Assembly (NCBI GenBank): GCA_003248655.1
Contig: QFPM01000010.1
Span: forward strand, 1-64,000
Direction of reading: 5' to 3'
Source of the DNA: Microbacterium sp.
GTDB taxonomy: Bacteria > Actinomycetota > Actinomycetes > Actinomycetales > Microbacteriaceae
DNA: 64,000 nt
A program made the position numbers and the translations under genes. The notes under the pieces are model-generated. The model searched no databases, had not been told where the DNA came from, and was given only the letters and a program-made list of their open reading frames with translations. Shown in pieces: positions 31,282 through 39,035 of this stretch; the first letter of the stretch is position 1; every line of letters starts with the position of its first letter.

Positions 31282-33075
31282 TCAGGAGATCGTCAGCAAC
31301 CGGTGCCCGGCCGACACCGTCGTGCCGGGGGTCGCGTCGATCGTGCCGACGACGCCGTCTTTGTGGGCCTGCAGCGGCTGCTCCATCTTCATCGCCTCGA
31401 GGACGACGACGAGGTCGCCCTTGACGACCTGCTGGCCCTCTTCGACGGCGACCTTGACGATCGTCGCCTGCATGGGCGAGGTGACGCCGTCGCCCGATGC
31501 GCCTGCGCCGACGGATACGGCGTGCGACCGCCGCGAGGGAGGCGGCGCGGCGGGGCGGCTGATCTTCGTCGGACCGACGGCGATGCGGTCGGGCAGGCTC
31601 ACCTCGAGCCGCTTGCCCGAGACCTCGACGACGACGGTGTGGCGCGGCTCTGCGTCGGCGGGCGCCTCGGCTTCGCCGTCCCACGGCGGGATGTCGTTGA
31701 CGAAATCGGTTTCGATCCAGCGCGTGAACACGCCGAATGTGCCGTCTTCGGCGGTGAACGCCGGGTCGCGCACGACCTTCCGGTGGAAGGGCAGCACCGT
31801 CGGCATGCCCGCCACCTCAAACTCATCCAGCGCGCGCCGTGCCCGCTCGAGCGCCTCGGCGCGGTCGCGCCCGGTGACGATGAGCTTCCCGAGCAACGAG
31901 TCGAACGCGCCCGAGACGCTGTCGCCCGCCGTCACTCCGGAATCGAGACGGATGCCGGGGCCGCCGAACGTCTTGAACTGGTGGATGCGGCCGGGCTGAG
32001 GCAGGAACCCGCGACCCGGGTCCTCGCCGTTGATGCGGAACTCGATCGAGTGGCCGACCGGCGTCGGGTCGTCGTAGCCGAGCGTGCCGCCCTCGGCGAG
32101 GCGGAACTGCTCGCGCACGAGGTCGATCCCGGTGACCTCTTCGGAGACGGGGTGCTCGACCTGCAGGCGGGTGTTGACCTCGAGGAACGAGATCGTGCCG
32201 TCGGCGCCGATGAGGAACTCGCAGGTTCCCGCGCCGACGTAGCCGACCTCGCGGAGGATCGCCTTCGACGACTCGTACAGCGTGCGGTTCTGCTCGTCGG
32301 TGAGGAAGGGCGCGGGTGCCTCTTCGACGAGCTTCTGGTGCCGCCGCTGCAGCGAGCAGTCGCGGGTCGAGACGACGACGACGGTGCCCTCGGCATCCGC
32401 CAGGCACTGCGTCTCGACGTGTCGCGGCTTGTCGAGGTACTTCTCGACGAAGCACTCGCCGCGGCCGAATGCGGCGATCGCCTCGCGCGTGGCCGACTCG
32501 AACTGCTCGGCGACCTCGTCGAGCTCGCGCGCGACCTTGAGGCCGCGGCCGCCGCCGCCGTACGCGGCTTTGATCGCGATGGGCAGGCCGTGCTCCTGCG
32601 CGAACGCGATGACCTCGTCGGCGCCGTCGACCGGGCCCGGGGTGCCGGGGGCGAGCGGTGCCCCGACCTTCTCGGCGACGTGACGCGCCGTCACCTTGTC
32701 GCCGAGGGCCTCGATCGCCTCGGGCGACGGGCCGATCCAGGTCAGCCCGGCGCCGATGACCGCGCGGGCGAAGTCGGCGTTCTCGGCGAGGAACCCGTAG
32801 CCGGGGTGGACGGCATCCGCCCCCGAACGGCGCGCGACGGAGAGGATCTTCTCGATCGAGAGGTACGTCTCGGCGCTCGTTGCCCCCTCGAGGGCGTAGG
32901 CCTCGTCGGCGAGCTTCGCGTGCATCGCGTCGCGGTCCTGATCGGCGTAGACGGCGACAGACGCCCGACCCGAGTCGCGCGCGGCGCGGATGATGCGCAC
33001 GGCGATCTCTCCGCGGTTCGCGACGAGCACTTTCGTGATGCGCGCGCGCGAGGGCGCCGTGTCCTGGGAAGGCAT
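31282..33075 (-). CDS. acyl-CoA carboxylase alpha chain (biotin carboxylase + BCCP)
   Basis: A 597-residue acetyl-/propionyl-CoA carboxylase alpha subunit. Biotin carboxylase occupies about 10-455: VLVANRGEIAVRIIRAARD, ATP-binding KAAYGGGGRGLKVA and the catalytic EVNTRLQVEHPVSEEVTG. The C-terminal biotinyl domain (about 525-597) has the biotinylation site EAMKMEQPL. ATG 33075 begins 12 codons before the first conserved strand; the upstream ATG would add unconserved sequence. It follows maf on the same strand. The beta and epsilon chains at 38.7-40.6 kb are likely partners, and BirA at 41.0 kb its biotin ligase. Confidence 0.95.
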   Translation of the reverse strand: MPSQDTAPSRARITKVLVANRGEIAVRIIRAARDSGRASVAVYADQDRDAMHAKLADEAYALEGATSAETYLSIEKILSVARRSGADAVHPGYGFLAENADFARAVIGAGLTWIGPSPEAIEALGDKVTARHVAEKVGAPLAPGTPGPVDGADEVIAFAQEHGLPIAIKAAYGGGGRGLKVARELDEVAEQFESATREAIAAFGRGECFVEKYLDKPRHVETQCLADAEGTVVVVSTRDCSLQRRHQKLVEEAPAPFLTDEQNRTLYESSKAILREVGYVGAGTCEFLIGADGTISFLEVNTRLQVEHPVSEEVTGIDLVREQFRLAEGGTLGYDDPTPVGHSIEFRINGEDPGRGFLPQPGRIHQFKTFGGPGIRLDSGVTAGDSVSGAFDSLLGKLIVTGRDRAEALERARRALDEFEVAGMPTVLPFHRKVVRDPAFTAEDGTFGVFTRWIETDFVNDIPPWDGEAEAPADAEPRHTVVVEVSGKRLEVSLPDRIAVGPTKISRPAAPPPSRRSHAVSVGAGASGDGVTSPMQATIVKVAVEEGQQVVKGDLVVVLEAMKMEQPLQAHKDGVVGTIDATPGTTVSAGHRLLTIS

Positions 33076-33153
33076 GGATGCCAGCCTACCCACCCGAACG
33101 GCATCCGTTTTGGACCACTCGCACAAGATCTCAGCGAAAACGTGTGATGGCGG

Positions 33154-33810
33154 CTACGACTGCGGGGGAGTGTTCCACAGCGCCGTCCACGTGACGCCGA
33201 GTTCGCCGCAGAGGCGTCGCAGCGTCGAGAGCGACATGCCGACGACGGTCGACGGGTCGCCCTCGACGCGCTCGATGAACGCGCTGCCGAGGCTGTCGAC
33301 CGTGAACGCACCCGCGACCTGCAGCGGCTCGCCGGTCGCGACGTAGGCGTCGATCTCGGCATCCGTGATGTCGGCGGCGAACGAGACGGATGCCGCGGCG
33401 ACGGCGTGCGCCTCGACCGCCGCCGCGCCGGGGGAGAGGCGGAAGACGCTGTGCCCGGAGTGCAGGACTCCCGTGCGCCCGCGCATCGCGCGCCACCGCT
33501 CGGCGGCGACCGCCGGCACGTAGGGCTTACCGAGCACCGCGCCGTCGAGCTCGAACATCGAGTCGCCGCCGATGACGATGCCGTCGAACTCGGGATCGTC
33601 CGCCGCGAGCGCGGCGGCGACGTCGGCGGCCTTGCGCCGCGCGAGCAGCAGCACGTGCTCGTCGGGCGACAGGATGCGGCCCTCGTGCGCCTCGATCGCG
33701 GCGATGACGGCCTCTTCGTCGACCTGAGGGGCCCGCGTCAGCGGCTCGATCCCCGCCTGCCGCAACAGCATGAGGCGAGCGGGAGAGGTGGATGCCAGGC
33801 ACACGCGCAT
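33154..33810 (-). CDS. maf: Maf-like nucleoside triphosphate pyrophosphatase
   Basis: A 218-residue Maf/HAM1-superfamily pyrophosphatase that hydrolyses non-canonical or nucleoside triphosphates; roles in division arrest have been proposed for the family. The N-terminal LASTSPARLMLLRQAGI and the metal-site VIGGDSMFELDGAVLGKP motifs are present, as is the C-terminal Asp-x-x-x-x-Gly-rich FTVDSLGSAFIERVEGD. The ATG at 33810 starts right at the conserved strand. It is 78 nt upstream of the carboxylase alpha gene. The promoter is shared with the divergent methyltransferase in a 36-nt gap. Confidence 0.93.
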   Translation of the reverse strand: MRVCLASTSPARLMLLRQAGIEPLTRAPQVDEEAVIAAIEAHEGRILSPDEHVLLLARRKAADVAAALAADDPEFDGIVIGGDSMFELDGAVLGKPYVPAVAAERWRAMRGRTGVLHSGHSVFRLSPGAAAVEAHAVAAASVSFAADITDAEIDAYVATGEPLQVAGAFTVDSLGSAFIERVEGDPSTVVGMSLSTLRRLCGELGVTWTALWNTPPQS

Positions 33811-33846
33811 GCGCACCAGCGTAGGCGGCCGGGCTACCGTGGAGGG

Positions 33847-35226
33847 ATGAACCCCGGCGACCTCCTCGACCTCGACATCGCGGATGTCGCCCACGGCGGC
33901 GTCTTCGTCGCGCGTCACGACGGGCGGGTCGTGTTCGTCGAGGGGGCGATCCCGGGCGAGCGCGTGCGCGCACAGCTCACCGACACGTCGAAGTCGTCGT
34001 TCTGGCGCGCCGACGTCGTCGAGGTGCTGGATGCCTCGCCGCACCGTCGCCCGCACGTGTGGGCTGCCGCGGGCCTCGATGCCGCGCCCCACGAGCGCGC
34101 GGGCGGCGCGGAGTTCGGGCACGTCGCCCTGGATCATCAGCGGGAGCTCAAGACCCGGGTGCTGCGCGACGCGCTCGCCCGCTTCGCGGACATCCCGTCA
34201 TCGGAGGTCGTGGTGTCGCCCGCCGGCACACCGGATGCCGAGGAGCGCGAGGACGGCCTCGGCTGGCGCACGCGGGTGAGCCTGCACGTCGACGCCGACG
34301 GCCGCATCGGCCCGTTCGCGGCACGCAGCCATCGCGTCATCGTCACGGACGACCTGCCGCTCGCGACCGCCGAGATCGCCGAGGTCGCGCGCGGGCTTGA
34401 GGGGTTCGCGCCGGGCCGGGTCGACCTCGTGCAGCCCGCCGACGGCCGCGTGCGCGTGATCGTGCGACCGGATGCGCCGGCCCTCGCCCCCGGCGCCGCG
34501 CGGGGCGACCGCGGGGCGGGGTCCGCCCGGGGTCGCCGCGGCGCCCGCGGCCCCGCGACCAGAGCCCCGCGCGCCCCGCAACCCCCGCGACCACCGATGG
34601 ACCCGACCGCCCACGAGGTCGTCACGGAGGTCGTCGCCGGTCGCGCGTTCCGGGTCGACGCGGGCGGGTTCTGGCAGGTGCACCGCCTCGCCGCGGCGAC
34701 CCTCACCGCCGCGGTGGACGACGCCCTCGCGGCGGCGGGCGGGGTCGACCCCGACGCGCATCACCTCGACCTGTACGGCGGGGTGGGCCTGTTCGCCGCG
34801 GCGATCGCCTCGGCGGGCGGGCCCTCGACACGCGTGACGAGCGTCGAATCGGATGCCCGTGCCACCGAACACGCGGGCGAGAACCTGGCGGAGTGGGTGG
34901 GCGCGCGCGCCGAGACCGACCGCACCGACCGTTACCTCGCGCGTCTGCACGCCCAGGTCGGAGCCGCCGAGCGCGGCCGGCTCGCGCGTGGTGTCGTGCT
35001 GCTCGACCCGCCTCGCTCCGGCGCCGGAAAGCAGGTCGTGGATGCCGTCGCCGGCCTTTCCCCGGCATCCATCGTCTACGTCGCGTGCGACCCGGTCGCC
35101 CTCGCCCGCGACCTCGGCACCTTCCGTGGCCACGGCTACGAGCCGGTGCGCCTGGACGCGTTCGACCTGTTCCCGCACACGCACCACGTCGAAGCGGTCG
35201 CCGTGCTCGCGCGCCCGGCTGGCTAG
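33847..35226 (+). CDS. TrmA/RlmD-family RNA (uracil-5-)methyltransferase
   Basis: A 459-residue class I methyltransferase with an N-terminal TRAM domain (about 1-65, RNA binding). The SAM motif HLDLYGGVGLFAAAIA lies near residue 310. The catalytic region includes VVLLDPPRSGAGKQV and the nucleophile Cys in IVYVACDPVALARDL. The four cysteines that hold a [4Fe-4S] cluster in many relatives are absent: that region reads HVWAAAGLD...GGAEFGHVALDHQ. An Arg/Pro/Ala-rich insertion at about 215-250 interrupts the middle. The substrate (tRNA U54 or rRNA) cannot be told from sequence. GGAGGG precedes the ATG very closely. Confidence 0.9.
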   Translation: MNPGDLLDLDIADVAHGGVFVARHDGRVVFVEGAIPGERVRAQLTDTSKSSFWRADVVEVLDASPHRRPHVWAAAGLDAAPHERAGGAEFGHVALDHQRELKTRVLRDALARFADIPSSEVVVSPAGTPDAEEREDGLGWRTRVSLHVDADGRIGPFAARSHRVIVTDDLPLATAEIAEVARGLEGFAPGRVDLVQPADGRVRVIVRPDAPALAPGAARGDRGAGSARGRRGARGPATRAPRAPQPPRPPMDPTAHEVVTEVVAGRAFRVDAGGFWQVHRLAAATLTAAVDDALAAAGGVDPDAHHLDLYGGVGLFAAAIASAGGPSTRVTSVESDARATEHAGENLAEWVGARAETDRTDRYLARLHAQVGAAERGRLARGVVLLDPPRSGAGKQVVDAVAGLSPASIVYVACDPVALARDLGTFRGHGYEPVRLDAFDLFPHTHHVEAVAVLARPAG

Positions 35227-35235
35227 GCTGGCGGC

Positions 35236-35979
35236 ATGTCCCGCATCGTGCTCATCGACGACCACGAGTCCGTCCGCCTCGGCCTTGAGGCCGCGTGCGA
35301 GCGGGCGGGCGCGAAGGATGTGGTCTTCTCGGGCAGCACGGTGTCGTCGTACCTCGAGTGGCGTGCGGCGTCGGGCGAGCCGCCGGCAGATGTCGTCGTC
35401 CTCGACCTCACGCTCGGCGACGGCGCGACCGTGACTGAGAACGTGTCGCGCATCGTCGCGGATGGGTCCGCGGTCCTCATCCACAGCGTCGCCGATCGGC
35501 CGACGGCCGTCCGCGAAGCGCTCACGGCGGGAGCTGCGGGCATCATCAGCAAGTCCTCGCGCGCCGACGACGTCGTCGAGGCGATCCGCACGATCGCGCG
35601 CGGCGAACCGCTCGAGAACCTCGAATGGGCGCACGCCGTCGACGGCGACCGTGCGTTCGCCGATGCCCAACTGTCGGCGCGTGAGCGCGACGTGCTGCGC
35701 CTGTACGCGGCGGGTCTGCCGCTCAAGGCCGTCGCCGAGCGGCTCGGTGTCGCCTATTCCACCGCGAAAGAGAACATCACGCGCGTGCGCGTCAAATACG
35801 TCGAGGTCGGCCGGCCTGCACCCACGAAGATCGACCTGCTCCATCGCGCGATGGAGGACGGCCTCGTCGGCGCCGAGCGTTCCGAACGGTCAGAACGCGC
35901 CGGCCGGGCCGAGCGCACCCGAAGCGGCGATCACACCGACCGTGCCGAGCCCTCCGGACGGCCCGATGACGCGCGGTGA
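35236..35979 (+). CDS. LuxR/NarL-type response regulator
   Basis: A 247-residue response regulator. The receiver (1-120) has the acidic pair in LIDDHESVRLGLE, the likely phospho-Asp in VVVLDLTLGDG (about residue 57), and a Ser/Lys pair further on (ISKSSRADD). The DNA-binding domain (about 140-205) shows LSARERDVLRLYAAGLPLKA and a recognition helix region STAKENITRVR. The last 35 residues are charged and repetitive (RSERSERAGRAER). The stop overlaps the kinase gene's GTG start, so the pair is co-translated. Confidence 0.92.
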   Translation: MSRIVLIDDHESVRLGLEAACERAGAKDVVFSGSTVSSYLEWRAASGEPPADVVVLDLTLGDGATVTENVSRIVADGSAVLIHSVADRPTAVREALTAGAAGIISKSSRADDVVEAIRTIARGEPLENLEWAHAVDGDRAFADAQLSARERDVLRLYAAGLPLKAVAERLGVAYSTAKENITRVRVKYVEVGRPAPTKIDLLHRAMEDGLVGAERSERSERAGRAERTRSGDHTDRAEPSGRPDDAR

Positions 35980-37229
35980 CGGCAGCGGTGACCGCTGAGC
36001 CGTCGCTGATCACCGTCGACCCGGCCGCGCGTCGGCCGCTCGGCAACATCGCGGCGGGCGCCGAGCGCTTCACCGAGGCGCGCGTCGAGCGCATCCTCGC
36101 CGTCGTCGTCGCGCTCGGCTGCGCCGTGCTCGGCGCGCAGGCGTTCCTCAACGCGCTCGGCTCCACGCAGGAGTCGCCCGGATGGCGCATCGTGCTCATG
36201 CTCGGAGCGTTCGTGCCGCTCGCCGTCATGATCGCGGCGCTGGTCGTCGGCCGCTTCGCGCGGATCGCGAGCGGCGTGTGCGCCGAAGCGATCGCCGTCG
36301 TGATCGCCTGCTGGCCGCTCGCGACGGCGGGTCACGTCGCCGACCCTGACGTCGCACCGTGGATCTGGTACCTCATCAATGTGGCTCCCGCGGCTGCCGT
36401 GGTGGCCTTCCGCATGCCGTTGCAGCTCGTGTGGGCGGTGGTCGTCCCCGTGTTGTACGGCGTCGTGCGGCTGGTGCAGGTGGGCGTGGCGAACCCCCAG
36501 GTCGTCACCGGTGTCGTGCTGGATGTCGTGTTCGGCATGATCCTGGCGGGTGTCATTGTCGCGCTCGGCTGGGTGCTGCGATCCCTCGCCGTCGGCGTCG
36601 ACCGGGCTCGCGCCGACGCCGTGGGCTCGTATGCGGCGGCCGCATCGGCCGCGGCCGCCGAGACCGAGCGCGTCGCGGTCGCCGCACTCATGCACGACAG
36701 CGTGCTCGCCGCGCTGATCGCCGCCGAGCGCGCCACGACCCCGAGAGAAGAGGCGCTCGCGGTCGCGATGGCGCGCGAGGCCCTCACGCGGCTCGCGAAC
36801 GCCGAGCTCGACGCCGGGGAGGGTTCCGACGAGCCGCGGCCCGCGGCATCCATCGTCGAGGGGATCGAACGTGCGGGCGCGGAGCTCGGCATCCGTGTTC
36901 CGATCGATGCGCACCTCGACCCTGCGGCGAATCGCGTTCCCGGCCGAGTCGTGCGCGCGCTCGTACTCGCCGCGACCCAGGCGATCTCGAACGCCGTGCA
37001 GCACGCGGACGGCGTCGGGCTCGAGGTCGAGGTGAGGGCGGATGCCGGGCTGATCGCCGTGCGCGTCACCGACTCCGGGGGCGGGTTCGTGCCGAAGGCC
37101 GTGCCGAGCGACCGCCTCGGCATCCGCGGCTCGATCGTCGCGCGGATGGCGGCGGCGGGCGGGCGCGCCCGCGTGCAGACGAGCGCGGCGGGGACGACGG
37201 TCCTGCTCGAGTGGGAGCAACCGCGATGA
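35976..37229 (+). CDS. NarL-type sensor histidine kinase
   Basis: A 417-residue membrane kinase partnered with the preceding regulator. About six transmembrane helices occupy 40-205. A cytoplasmic helix carries the phospho-His motif MHDSVLAALIAAER near residue 238. The C-terminal HATPase (about 300-417) has the N-box NAVQHADGVG, the G1 box VTDSGGGF and RLGIRGSIVARMAAAGG. Small extracytoplasmic loops suggest membrane or intramembrane sensing. GTG 35976 lies in the GTGA overlap, and the stop overlaps the next ATG. Confidence 0.9.
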   Translation: MTAAVTAEPSLITVDPAARRPLGNIAAGAERFTEARVERILAVVVALGCAVLGAQAFLNALGSTQESPGWRIVLMLGAFVPLAVMIAALVVGRFARIASGVCAEAIAVVIACWPLATAGHVADPDVAPWIWYLINVAPAAAVVAFRMPLQLVWAVVVPVLYGVVRLVQVGVANPQVVTGVVLDVVFGMILAGVIVALGWVLRSLAVGVDRARADAVGSYAAAASAAAAETERVAVAALMHDSVLAALIAAERATTPREEALAVAMAREALTRLANAELDAGEGSDEPRPAASIVEGIERAGAELGIRVPIDAHLDPAANRVPGRVVRALVLAATQAISNAVQHADGVGLEVEVRADAGLIAVRVTDSGGGFVPKAVPSDRLGIRGSIVARMAAAGGRARVQTSAAGTTVLLEWEQPR

Positions 37230-38296
37230 CCCAGGTGCGCGCTGTGCTGTCGTGGCTCGGAGTGGCCTTCACGGGCTACCTCGCCGTCGGCGCCCTGCTC
37301 TGGACGACAGCGCCCCAGTATCCGGGTGTGCAGGTCGCGGCGGTCGCGCTGTACCTCGTCACGACGTGGGTGTGCGTCTTCGCCAAGCCCCGCGCCGCCG
37401 CTCCCGTCGATGAGCCGCGCGCGGAACTGGGCGAGCGCACGCTGCTGCCAGCGTGGGCTGCCGTGCTCGCGCTCGCCGTCGCGGCGCTCGTCCCTTCCGC
37501 GTCGTGGATCGCCGCGGGCGGCGACTCGCGGGTGTCGGATTACGCGACCTGGAGCATGGGCGCGGTCGGTGCGCTGATGGCGATCGTGATGGTGCGCCGG
37601 CGTCCGTGGACGGCGTGGACGGGCGTGGTTCTCGTCGCCGTGGCGGCGGCTCTGTGGATCGGGCCTGCCGCAGCGCTCGCGCTCGGCGTGGTCGGCGCGG
37701 TGCTGTGGGTGGCGCTCGCGCAGGTGCTCACGATCCTGATGGATCGCGCCGCGCGCGACACCGCCGAGCTCACCGCGCTGCAGCGGGAAGCGTCCGAGTG
37801 GCTGGCGTCGCAGGAAGGGATGCGGCGCGCGCGGCGCACGCAGATCCAGCGCGCGCTCGCGGTTGCGGGGCCGGTCCTCGCCCACACGATCGCGGTCGCA
37901 GGCCACCTCGACGACACGGAACGCCAGCTGGCACGGATCGCCGAGGGCACGCTCCGCGACGAGCTGCGCGGGGCCGCGCTGCTCGACGACGGCGTGCGCG
38001 AGGCGTTGACGGCCGCGCGCACCCGCGGCGCCGCGGTATCCGTGCTGGATGAGGGCGGACTCGAGGACCTGTCGGTAGAAGAGCGGGCGAACCTGCGCAC
38101 CCACCTCGCCCGCGTGATCTCGGATGCCCGCTCGCAGCGCCTCTACGTCCGCGCCTCGCGCCACGACGAGGTCGTCGTCACGGTCGTGGGGCGCTCGGAC
38201 GGCGCCGACGGCGAGGACACGGTCGACCTGTGGCACGAGCTGTCGCGCGCGGCGCGCGATGACAAGCCCGAGGATGCCGACGGCGCAGGCGCCTGA
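37226..38296 (+). CDS. membrane protein with degenerate kinase-like cytoplasmic half
   Basis: A 356-residue protein of unknown function. About six hydrophobic segments span 5-175 (for example LSWLGVAFTGYLAVGALLW). A soluble half (about 180-340) includes a helix pair with VLAHTIAVAGHLDDTERQLA. It then runs through VISDARSQRLYVRASRHDEVVVTVVGRSD, which resembles the strand order of an ATPase domain but lacks the N-, G1- and G2-box residues. It is translationally coupled to the kinase (ATGA). It may be an accessory sensor or pseudokinase of the two-component system. Confidence 0.75.
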   Translation: MTQVRAVLSWLGVAFTGYLAVGALLWTTAPQYPGVQVAAVALYLVTTWVCVFAKPRAAAPVDEPRAELGERTLLPAWAAVLALAVAALVPSASWIAAGGDSRVSDYATWSMGAVGALMAIVMVRRRPWTAWTGVVLVAVAAALWIGPAAALALGVVGAVLWVALAQVLTILMDRAARDTAELTALQREASEWLASQEGMRRARRTQIQRALAVAGPVLAHTIAVAGHLDDTERQLARIAEGTLRDELRGAALLDDGVREALTAARTRGAAVSVLDEGGLEDLSVEERANLRTHLARVISDARSQRLYVRASRHDEVVVTVVGRSDGADGEDTVDLWHELSRAARDDKPEDADGAGA

Positions 38297-38372
38297 CACT
38301 GGCCCGTGATGGGCGGCCGCGTGCCGGTCGGGGCCGGAGGCCGACGGCCGAGCGTAGCCCGAGGAAGAAGGA

Positions 38373-38405
38373 GGCGAGGGGCGGCGAAGCCGCCCGCCCC
38401 TCGCC
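38373..38405 (+). terminator. strong hairpin after the two-component operon
   Basis: GGCGAGGGGCGG (38373-38384) pairs perfectly with CCGCCCCTCGCC (38394-38405) around a 9-nt loop. It lies 77 nt after the last stop of the regulator-kinase-membrane protein operon. No T-run follows, as is common in high-GC actinobacteria. Confidence 0.65.
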
Positions 38406-38536
38406 ATGCGAGCCAGTTACCCGAAAACCGAGCTCGCGATGGGTGCAGCCGCGCTGATCAGCGCGTGGCACCGAACGCGGAAGCGTTCCAGCGAGATAAG
38501 TCTCCCGCGTTCGCAACTCTGTGTCTGTAGGTATTT

Positions 38537-38556
38537 TGGGGGACAAGCGCGTCCCC
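38537..38556 (-). terminator. hairpin with flanking T/A run
   Basis: GGGGGAC (38537-38543) and GTCCCCC (38550-38556) pair around a 6-nt loop. On the minus strand the hairpin is followed by AAAATA, the complement of the TATTTT at 38531-38536. It is therefore not a canonical U-run for the minus strand, but the AT-rich edge is unusual here. It lies downstream of accE. Confidence 0.35.
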
Positions 38557-38587
38557 CTCGCGCGGGCGCCCGTTTTCTGAGTCCCCC

Positions 38588-38663
38588 CTCGCGCGGGCGC
38601 CACTTTCTTGCTGTGGCGCCACAGATCTGTGGCGCCGCAGCAGGAAGGTGGCGCCCGCGCGAG
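38588..38663. repeat. 66-bp AGATCT-centred palindromic element, copy 2, with extended arms
   Basis: The outer arms CTCGCGCGGGCGCCAC (38588-38603) and their exact complement (38648-38663) enclose a perfect 22-bp palindrome centred on AGATCT (38615-38636). The 38593-38658 core matches 31030-31095 base for base over most of its length. The whole element is close to one 76-bp cruciform. Confidence 0.85.
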
Positions 38664-38714
38664 GTTCGTTGCGGCAAGGTGACGCCGGGGCGGCAAGGTG
38701 GCGCCGGGGCGGGG

Positions 38715-39035
38715 TCAGCCGCCGAAGCGGCCCCAGCGGATGTCGCGGCGCAACGGTGCGCGCAGCGCGCGCGTCGACACCTGCCACGCCGAGGGACGGG
38801 CGTCCGGCTCGGCGAGCGCTGCGGCGGCCTCGCGTTCGTACGACTCGGTCACGACCGCGACGACGGCGGCGAGTTCTTCGGCGGTCGGATCGCCTCGGCG
38901 CACGTCCACGCGCAGGCGCGGGGCGGCCTCCCCGGCATCCGCGCGGCCACCCGCCCCCGCACCGGATGCCGTGGGGATGCCCGCGCCCGCACCCGCACCG
39001 GATGCCCGGCGCGCGCCCGCGTCCGCCGCGCTCAC
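38715..39035 (-). CDS. accE: acyl-CoA carboxylase epsilon subunit
   Basis: A 106-residue actinobacterial carboxylase epsilon chain. The C-terminal half holds the family pattern: RLRVDVRRGDPTAEELAAVV near residue 45, then SAWQVSTRALRAPL. The N-terminal 40 residues are Gly/Ala-rich with a repeated GAGAG motif, and probably disordered. This subunit normally bridges alpha and beta chains in propionyl- or long-chain acyl-CoA carboxylases. GTG 39035 overlaps the beta-chain stop (GTGA). Confidence 0.88.
   Translation of the reverse strand: MSAADAGARRASGAGAGAGIPTASGAGAGGRADAGEAAPRLRVDVRRGDPTAEELAAVVAVVTESYEREAAAALAEPDARPSAWQVSTRALRAPLRRDIRWGRFGG

Larger units (their letters stand above)
38297..38714. 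other. 418-nt gap between convergent operons
   Basis: No gene is supported. The gap holds the hairpin at 38373-38405, a second hairpin GGGGGAC...GTCCCCC (38537-38556) preceded by TTTT, so it could terminate minus-strand transcription, and the 66-bp AGATCT-centred element at 38588-38663. A lower-GC patch at about 38410-38535 has no recognisable feature. Confidence 0.6.

Noticed and set aside
38297..38714. tRNA or small RNA gene in the 418-nt gap
   Set aside because: No cloverleaf or conserved small-RNA pattern. The structures present are simple hairpins and the 66-bp element.
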